From Paramacrobiotus metropolitanus (taxonomy: Eukaryota > Tardigrada > Eutardigrada > Parachela > Macrobiotidae), in NCBI RefSeq assembly GCF_019649055.1, contig NW_026570726.1:1-14380 (forward strand): a stretch of 14,380 nucleotides of DNA, written 5' to 3'. Numbering within the stretch: the first letter of the stretch is position 1; the number at the start of each line of letters is the position of its first letter. This document shows, piece after piece, positions 8,473 through 14,380 of the stretch. The notes under the pieces were generated by a model. That model had not been told where the DNA came from. It made no database searches and saw only the letters and a program-made list of their open reading frames with translations. The translations under genes were made by a program, and so were the position numbers.

Positions 8473-10904
8473 ATGAATCAATATGTTGTCAGACGTTGTG
8501 GATGTCTTGATGAATTTTCTAACTTCTCCGAGTTTTCTCCTCTTAACTTTGTTCGGTTTGTTAGAATGCTTGGCAAGTTGAATCCCCTGACGAAATCACA
8601 CAATCTCCTGAATCTGGGCAGGCTAATCCACACAGCAGCCCAACCATTGTGCCTTCGTTCAGCCAGTGGGCAGAGGAGATTTTGCGGAGATGCTGTTGTC
8701 TACGCGCAATCGACGGCAACGGCTAAAAGTACTGCAAACGCCAGCAGCGCTGCGTCCGTGGCCAACCAGACTGCTGCCAGCAACATGCTCTGCGATCAGC
8801 TCATCGCCTCCCTTCGCGCCTCCATCGTGCCAGGCTCGCGCGTGTCCTGCGGTGTGTGCCGTGTGCCGGCCGCGGCGTTGACGCTGTATTACGGGACAGA
8901 CCGTATTGCCAGGTGCAGTCTGTGAACGCATACAATAAGTTAACCTGCAGATACTCGGTGTTGATGGTGTGGGATTTTTCAAATTTGCTCTCCGAACTGT
9001 TGATCTGTCTTAGCAATTCTCATTTGTTTAGATTTTTGCCGACCAGACGTTGAAGTCCTGTTTAGCGGGTTGTCTGCTCTTGATGTAATAATAATAATAA
9101 TAATAGTGGCGCCATTGGACGTTCAGTACTGAGTACTGACTGTGTAACTGGTAACAGTACATTGCTTTTTCCCTGGGCAGACGGATTTCCCTGCAGCGCG
9201 CCACTCCCGATGAGCTGGAGCTGCTGGCCGGCGCCTGTGATCCCGCTGAGGATGTGCTGGACGCGTCCTGCCACACAGCGGGCCAGCTGCATGTGGACGC
9301 TTTCGCCAGCAAACTGGACGTGGAGCAGGCGGGGCTGCTGCGCTGCATCAGCATGGACCTGCTGTCGGAACAGCAGCGCGGCCAGACCATCACAGCGCAA
9401 CTCTCCCACATGAGGGTCTACAGTAAGCTGGCTATTTGCCTCAACGGATTTTCTGTAAATTTTAAGTATACTACAGATATTATTCATATTCGTCCGTTAT
9501 CTTAATTTATTTAATAAATTATTTTACTTTTGTTACTTATTAAATATTTTTAATTATTTAATAGTTAAAGTTCACTACGAGTTCTCGTATTTATTATTAT
9601 TAAAGTTCTCGTATTTATTAATTCCGGTATTATTTCCTAGCTTTTATCTAATTTTCTGAGTTATTTGAATATTTTTTGTAGAATAATTTTACGAAAGAAT
9701 TAATAATAAAATGCATATTTGGATGCAGTTAAAAATTAATAGAATTCCACAACATTTTTATGAGAAAAAAATTAATTTGTTACGCTGGTTAAATTCTGGA
9801 TTTCTTGAGTAACTATGAAGACCGACGACTGTCCTTTGAGACGTGCAATTGCAGGGACAGGCGGCTTCTCCCAGCCTCCCCGACTATACCGCGCGGCGCC
9901 AGCACGTTCGGCTCCTGATCGTCCTCTTCCCTACTCTCCACGGGTGGCGCGTCGGTGCTGCGCTGCAGCGGCCGACAGTGGCGCTTGACGCAGCCCGGGC
10001 GCTGGCCGCTGCGCAGCAGCCCTCCATCGCCTTCATGGCCTTCCGCAGCGGTGTCCATCACCAGATGCTCCCGGTGGAGAACGGCCACCGTGTCACCCTC
10101 ACTTACAACCTCGCACTAACGCCCGCGACCCTCCCGGACGTCGTCGGCAGCCAGACCGCGGTCGACAGCGAGACCTTCGTCCGCGACACCTTGACACAGC
10201 TACTGGCAGAGTCCAGTTTCTTACCGAAGGGCGGTCTCCTGGGTTTCGGACTGCAGTATCCCTATCCGCCGGCGTACCCGCCGTGCCCCGACGACCGTGA
10301 ACGGACGAAAAGTATTGGAAGAATGATGGGTTATCTGCAAGGCCGCGACGCCATGGTCAAGCGAGTGTGCGAGGCGCTGTCGCTGCCCGTCCGCCTTAAG
10401 CTGTGCACCCAGGGCGAGCTGCGCCTGCGGCGCCACCCCGATCGGCCGCGGGAGCATTTCCCAGGGGCCGTGCTGACGGAGCGCGTCATGCAGTTCCAAG
10501 TTCTCTACGATTTCGACGGTGAGGAGTTGTTTGATCTCATGGCGGAGGAAGAAGGGGCGATTGTGCTGTTGCCCGAGGAGATTGATCCGTACGAGCTGGA
10601 TGACGAGGAGGAATACCGTCTCGCGGACAAACTGCGGGAGCGGGTCGCGGCAATCCACTGGATTACCGAGCTGACGCAGCACAACGTCACTCGGACGCCG
10701 TACGCCATGAGGGATCACAAGCGGGCGTCGTATGAGTACTGCAGTGGGACCATGTGTCTGGTGGCGGCCGTTGGCCCGGCGGGTGACCGACAGGCGGTGT
10801 TCCGGTCTCCTTTGTCATCGTCGGACGAGCGGCCCGATGGGTCGCATGCCGATGCCGATGGACGGACCCTTCGGGACTTGTTTGCGCCCGTGGTATCTAA
10901 TTAG
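8473..10904 (+). CDS. fungal-type 2-oxoglutarate/Fe(II) oxygenase, three exons, damaged near HxD
   Basis: This family couples 2-oxoglutarate decarboxylation to oxidation of a substrate, here unknown. Exon 1 (to 8912, CCAG|GTGCAG) contains SRVSCGVCRVPAAALTLYYG. Exon 2 (9181-9422) contains TPDELELLAGACDPA and TITAQLSHMRVY. The join is phase 2 and exact across the 268-base intron. Exon 3 (9855-10904) carries LLIVLFPTLH, the distal-His and 2OG-Arg block VHHQMLPVENGHRVTLTYNL, LLAESSFLPKGGLLGFG, and an acidic C-terminal part with IHWITEL, ending TAA at 10902. Order and spacing match the fungal-type family throughout. The join from exon 2 (donor ACA|GTAAGC) to the 9854 acceptor gives YRTGGFSQP, the expected GGFF region. 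The frame is then lost at 9876-9881, where the family has HxD, and resumes as DYTARRQ. The start is uncertain: the ATG at 8473 precedes an AT-rich, poorly coding stretch, and an acceptor at 8669 is possible. It may be a recent pseudogene or an assembly indel. Confidence 0.65.
9086..9105 (+). repeat. (taa)n microsatellite in oxygenase intron 1
   Basis: About seven perfect TAA units inside the first intron of the oxygenase gene. Confidence 0.95.
9423..9854 (+). other. intron 2 of the oxygenase gene
   Basis: Bounded by GTAAGC and ATTGCAG. Extremely AT-rich, with a direct repeat gttctcgtatttatta around 9580-9620. The sharp fall in GC at both ends supports it as an intron. Confidence 0.6.
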
Positions 10905-10929
10905 GCTGCGATCATACTACTTGTGAAGC

Positions 10930-11028
10930 GAGAAGCGGCTCATATACAGCGACAAAGTATTTCAAAGGATTTCAACGTACTTATTGCGCCGTGGTGCAGT
11001 GGTGCTGCCTACGCGGATCTAACGACGT
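10930..11028 (+). repeat. copy B of the inverted dispersed tRNA-like repeat
   Basis: It starts 26 bases after the oxygenase stop codon. It repeats the 50-base leader and the A-box half of the tRNA-like unit at 4306-4429, with an extra ACTT before the unit. The A box TGGTGCAGTGG is intact, but the match ends at CGACGT and no B box follows, so it is unlikely to be a working Pol III gene. Confidence 0.85.
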
Positions 11029-11047
11029 GCTAACGACGCATTAGCAC
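11027..11047 (+). repeat. 7-bp hairpin replacing the 3' half of copy B
   Basis: Stem gtgctaa/ttagcac with loop CGACGCA, directly where copy B departs from copy A. The word CTAACGACG occurs twice here, which suggests local duplication during breakage or repair. Confidence 0.7.
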
Positions 11048-11324
11048 TGCACTAGGCCCACTCGACACGCACTTTAAGTGACTTCTGTAAGATACATGTG
11101 CCGGAAGTTCTGTAACGTTTTTGACCCCACCTCTCACCGCTGACTGGACGCTCGAGTTCAAAGTGTTCTGTATCTAAAAGAAACTCTCCTGGCTCCGTTA
11201 CGAACTTGCGATACAGAACTCGCATTTCTCACCAGAAGTGCAGGTCGATCTCACCAAGTGTATTAACAAAATATTTTCCCTTGCTACACTTAACCCCCCA
11301 ACATCTTTTCTGGTTTTCGCATAT

Positions 11325-11836
11325 TAGAGCTTGTTCTAGACACTCAACGGTGACGATAACGGTGATGACTCACCACAAATTTATCGTTTTCTTGCTCCTA
11401 CCGTATCGTTACGGTCGTTGTGAACACGATAAAACACCATGCTATCGTTGTTACTACCCGGTAGCTCCCAGCTCCTAACAGAAGAGGCAAGCTACCGTTA
11501 TGCCACAAGAAACTAGTATAAAAAACATTCCTCTATTTTTTAAAATAATCAGAAGAGCAGTTACTGCAAAGAAAACGTTTCTAAAGAATTTTTTGCGAGT
11601 AGCTGAAAGATCGGAAGTAGCGTGTGTGCTCAAACTGCGACCCCATAAGCGGCTGTCACGTCTCTGCACATCCACTTCAGTAATTTTGTTTACAGCGAGA
11701 CCGGACCGAGTCCGAACCGACTTCGAGTCTATCGTTATCGGTGTGCTCAGCGAACAAGCTAACTCTCGCACGATGGCGATTACCGTCACGGTAACGGATC
11801 GTCATCGTCACCGTGGTGTGTCTAGAACAAGCTCTA
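11325..11836. mobile_element. short TIR element (MITE), TA-flanked
   Basis: The first 19 bases, tagagcttgttctagacac, are repeated as a perfect inverted copy at 11818-11836. If TA is taken as the duplicated target, the element is GAGCTTG...CAAGCTC flanked by TA on both sides, as in Tc1/mariner-type insertions. Similarity continues inward for about 25 bases (ACGGTGACGATAACGG against ACGGTGACGATGACG). The 512-base interior encodes no transposase and is rich in short palindromes around ACGGT/ACCGT. A non-autonomous copy is the best reading; the superfamily is an inference. Confidence 0.65.
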
Positions 11837-12599
11837 TTGTCTTTTTCGAACTTTCTTTGAATCACTAACGCCTGGCTCAAGGTGATCCGCGCTCTAGGCA
11901 AACACATTCTTCGGATGATACTGTAGCGATAGAAGTTGTACAACCATAAGACCACCCAGTTATGATTCATCATTGCGTTATGAGTATCTGTCCATTTTAC
12001 CGGCTAGCTGTTCTTCACAATTTCCAGAATTCAGTCATGCATTCGCTTGTTACAGCTTGATCAGCTTGTTAAACTCTTGTCTAAATCTTGCTCCTTGTCA
12101 TGCATTGTTCTTGTCATTAAACATGCCGTGAACTTCCGTTGTTACGTTCCGTAATTGTGTTACGTCAGTGAGAGCGTCCACGACCGCGCCGTTGCCGGCC
12201 GCGCCAACCTTTCATCCCAACATCCCACACAACATCGTGGTACGGTCAACACGCCAACCCACTAGAACAGCTGCCAGATCGGCTACTGTTACAATACAGT
12301 ACCTTTTCACACACAAGTCTACTCTGTATATGAGAGATAACTTAATTTGAGTTCACTACTAGCACTAATCGTTCCAGTTTTGACATCACTGGATCCGCAA
12401 TGAAAAGCTACACTAGCAAAAATATAAGTAAACAGCGCCTGTATCGAAATGTAATTTGTGAAAAATCAATTGATTTTGTGATGTGAGTGCGAGCCTCGCT
12501 GTACGCTAAAAGTTTCGACTGCATAACTGGAAAATTTTGAGTTGTGGTCTCGTTGCGTTTTAAGATTGACCGCTGTGCCATTGGTAGGAGCTGTTTTAC
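11837..12599. other. no convincing gene
   Basis: Mixed composition with a small GC-rich patch at 12170-12260 whose translations match nothing I know. The next midasin exon (with the Walker B sequence DELNLAP) should lie here if the gene were complete, and I do not find it. Confidence 0.4.
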
Positions 12600-12869
12600 A
12601 GAACTTAATCCAGAAGCCTTTGCGCACGGCGTCCACCAGAATTCCTAATTACAGGACAGTCATTTTTCTGTATCGTGCAATTATCGGTTAAATACGGACC
12701 TTCGCAGAAGACCAGTTTGCAGTCCTCGTTGGGCTGGTAGGAGCCGAGGTAGTCCTGCATGTCGGTGTGCTCGTGGTTGTTGAGAGCGGTTGCCGGTGGC
12801 CGCGCCAGCCACGTGATCAGACTCGTCTTCGCGATGGACGTCTCGTCCTGCGGCAGCACGGGCACTTGT
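12600..12869 (-). pseudogene. MDN1: midasin (MDN1/Rea1) AAA-domain fragment, two exons
   Basis: Midasin is the giant nuclear AAA ATPase that strips assembly factors from pre-60S ribosomes. The minus-strand exon 12869-12700 follows acceptor TGTTCAG. A 55-base intron (12645-12699, GTCCGT to AATTAG) joins it in phase 1 to 12644-12600. The reading is QVPVLPQDETSIAKTSLITW, then NNHEHTDMQDYLGSYQPNED, KLVFCEG and, across the junction, EGILVDAVRKGFWI. These are hallmark midasin blocks in correct order. The Walker A normally reads GETSxGKTS; here both key glycines are replaced (DETSIAKTS). Between ITWLA and NNHEHTD the family has ATGNR, which appears only in another frame (GCC ACC GGC AAC CGC), so two opposite indels flank it. 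Only about 85 codons of a protein near 5,000 residues are present, and the Walker B exon is missing. It is most simply a decayed partial copy. Confidence 0.7.
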
Positions 12870-13123
12870 CTGAACACACACACCGGCGCGTAATTAAATT
12901 TCATTAAAATTAATTTACAATTGAAATGAAATTCCACGGTTATGTAAAATATTACCCCAATTAAACTAAAACTAAATTATACGCCTAATTTATTACCCAC
13001 ATTAAATTACGAGTAAAAGTAATTTCCACGGTTAATTCAAAATATGTAACTAACATTAATTTGCGATAAAATCATAGAAACCAAATTAAAATATTGACAA
13101 TAAAATTATACGGTTGAACTTCA
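12870..13123. other. AT-rich spacer or intron
   Basis: Very AT-rich with no coding signal. It may be the intron preceding the midasin exon on the minus strand. Confidence 0.4.
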
Positions 13124-13444
13124 TTAGTTAAAATCATAATTAAAATACTGGGACCATAACTGGGTGTAACGGAGGGACGCTCCGCCCTCCTGAGTAGCTA
13201 TTCGCTGTTTCTGGGGATTTCCACCCCGCACATTGCTGCGCTGTTTTGACGGATCTGCAGCAGTTGCACTGGCTGCAGGATCCTTCCTTGTGAGTCCGGT
13301 GCTGGCTGCGCCACGGTGCGCATTAGATTCGGCATTAAAGCCTCATCCGGGTTCACCGCTGTTTCGCTGTCGAGGATACGCGTGGCGCCCATACGGCCCC
13401 GCGTTATATGGGTTTTGTCCTTTATTCGGCATCTGCCAGCCCAT
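13124..13444 (-). pseudogene. low-complexity reading frame with one internal TGA
   Basis: From an ATG at 13444 one minus-strand frame reads MGWQMPNKGQNPYNAGPYGR and onward to a TGA at 13343-13345. The same frame then continues open for 72 codons (GFNAESNAHRGAAS, then DPSKQRSNVRGGNPQKQR) to TAA at 13124. Both sides share a Gln/Asn/Gly/Arg/Tyr-rich make-up like disordered tails of RNA-binding proteins, so the TGA looks like a CGA-to-TGA change in a once continuous frame. A competing minus-strand frame (13198-13464) is open for 88 codons without interruption and looks less coherent. Family unknown; function not assigned. Confidence 0.3.
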
Positions 13445-13996
13445 GTGTCAATACGGGAGCGCACAATTACACTAATTCAAATAATTAAATTTTAAAACAT
13501 TAAAAAAACATCCAAAAATAGCTGAATTTCTAAGGATTCTAATGTTACCAAGTATATGGTGATCTGACGCGGTCGTGTCCGGGAATCTCCCTTGTTAGTA
13601 GTGTACGTGTCGGAAACATAAAGGTACGTATTAAATTTTTACGTGTAATGCAGCGTAGTGTACAATACACCGAAGTGAAGCAAAATGGGGCTGCAGGACT
13701 GTAAGGATACAAGAAGGATACATAAGGGACACTAGGTGGATACCGCAAGATACTGGGAACACAGACACATGCTATAAGCCTACAACCACAAGCCCGGAAA
13801 AATTTAACGTGTACTGTATGCCCTCGTCACCATCTAGACAAGTTTGCCACATCTTATTTGAGTTATTTCTTTATTAATTTGAAGGGAAGTGTTTGTAGGC
13901 AGTGCGGAAAAAACCGAAGTTTGCTATGTGGCGCCAGTAAATCTGCATTACCAATACATGTATCTGTATACTGTGTGTTGAATACAAATGCAGGTC
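13445..13996. other. no gene seen
   Basis: Short frames only, with no RNA gene recognised. Several ggata/ggaca-type words (around 13700-13760, such as gtaaggatacaagaaggatac) form a weak imperfect repeat. Confidence 0.4.
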
Positions 13997-14156
13997 GTTA
14001 CACGACATTTCATAACTCGACATTTTACAATGTAACGTTTTACAACGCACATTTCATGACCGTAACGTTTCATGACCGCAACGTTTCACAAATGTAACAT
14101 TTCATGACAGCAACTTTTCATAACCGTAACGTTTCATGACCACAGCGTTCCATAAA
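13997..14156 (+). repeat. 16-bp minisatellite, consensus tttcatgaccgtaacg
   Basis: From about 14051 the units are regular 16-mers (tttcatgaccgtaacg, tttcatgaccgcaacg, tttcacaaatgtaaca, tttcatgacagcaact, tttcataaccgtaacg, tttcatgaccacagcg). They are preceded by shorter degenerate units back to about 13997. The open frame over this stretch (13858-14097) is a translated repeat, not a gene. Confidence 0.85.
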
Positions 14157-14227
14157 TAATTTTAGCCATTTTTTTCTCATTTCGAATTAGTAAAAGCCAA
14201 CAGTGAAACAGATTTTATCATTGTTTA

Positions 14228-14280
14228 GCGCCATGAAACGTTACGTCATGAAATGTCGGGTTGCGAAATGTTATACAATC
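14228..14280 (-). repeat. inverted copies of the 16-bp minisatellite
   Basis: The reverse complement reads ataacatttcgcaacccg, then acatttcatgacgtaacg, then tttcatggc. This resembles the degenerate left end of the array at 13997-14048, so the array is flanked by an imperfect inverted repeat about 50 bases long. Confidence 0.7.
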
Positions 14281-14380
14281 ATGCAGGTAGGTACTGTACT
14301 AATATTATGTCGGGCAGCAAAAACATGCGCAGGTTTCAGCTGGCAAATCAGTATTTCGAGCTTTTTCGTCAAATTCAATG

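Noticed and set aside
10221-10718. 165-codon minus-strand frame
   Set aside because: Antisense shadow of the oxygenase C-terminal exon; no domain of its own.
12600-12650. Shared LVDAV at the start of the midasin second exon and of the Ig exon (2621)
   Set aside because: Five residues only; the rest of the two exons is unrelated.
13997-14280. CRISPR-like array of short repeats
   Set aside because: Units are contiguous 16-mers without spacers, in eukaryotic DNA, with inverted copies; it is a minisatellite.
14346-14370. Match of caaatcagtatttc near the window end to the minus strand around 1140-1155
   Set aside because: About 16 bases of AT-rich sequence with one difference; not enough to call a repeat.
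1-14380. An undescribed multi-gene defence or biosynthetic system
   Set aside because: The genes lie in separate islands on both strands, have introns, and share no pathway; nothing supports a coordinated cluster.

Overview
This looks like nuclear DNA of a eukaryote, most likely a small invertebrate animal. Coding signal comes in short GC-rich islands that are open on one strand only over part of their length. Those islands end at GT-AG splice sites and are separated by AT-rich sequence. Two spliced joins keep frame exactly (intron 8913-9180 on +, intron 12645-12699 on -), and a third (intron 457-524 on -) also does. The recognisable families are a tandem immunoglobulin-fold protein, HINT3-like HIT protein, midasin (MDN1) and a fungal-type 2-oxoglutarate/Fe(II) oxygenase. 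The Ig domains point to an animal. I cannot name the species, and there is no bacterial, plasmid or viral signature.

Layout. 1-600: a small two-exon minus-strand gene of unknown function with a poly(A) signal. 600-1737: no convincing gene. 1738-2621: an intact minus-strand exon with two Ig-like domains, possibly with a tiny first exon at 3269-3296. 2640-5000: no gene beyond that candidate; it holds a tRNA-like Pol III unit with a T5 terminator. 5009-5664: a foldback element with arms of about 215 bp. 6428-6584 and 7401-7698: minus-strand exon remnants; the second is HINT3-like with a broken frame and without the HIT catalytic histidines. 8473-10904: a three-exon plus-strand 2OG oxygenase, well preserved except around its first iron-binding motif. 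10930-11047: a second, inverted partial copy of the tRNA-like repeat. 11325-11836: a short inverted-repeat element flanked by TA. 12600-12869: two exons of midasin carrying a damaged Walker A. 13124-13444: a low-complexity reading frame with one internal stop. 13997-14280: a 16-bp minisatellite with inverted copies.

The genes do not form a pathway. The shared theme is damage: the oxygenase, HINT3-like, midasin and 6428-6584 segments all switch reading frame inside a conserved domain. Either this is a neighbourhood of decaying, truncated gene copies among mobile elements, or the assembly carries uncorrected indels. The damaged conserved residues in the midasin and HINT3-like pieces favour real decay there. 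I see no clear new defence or biosynthetic system. The items most worth a second look are the fungal-type oxygenase with a damaged HxD region, the foldback element, and the tRNA-like repeat pair.
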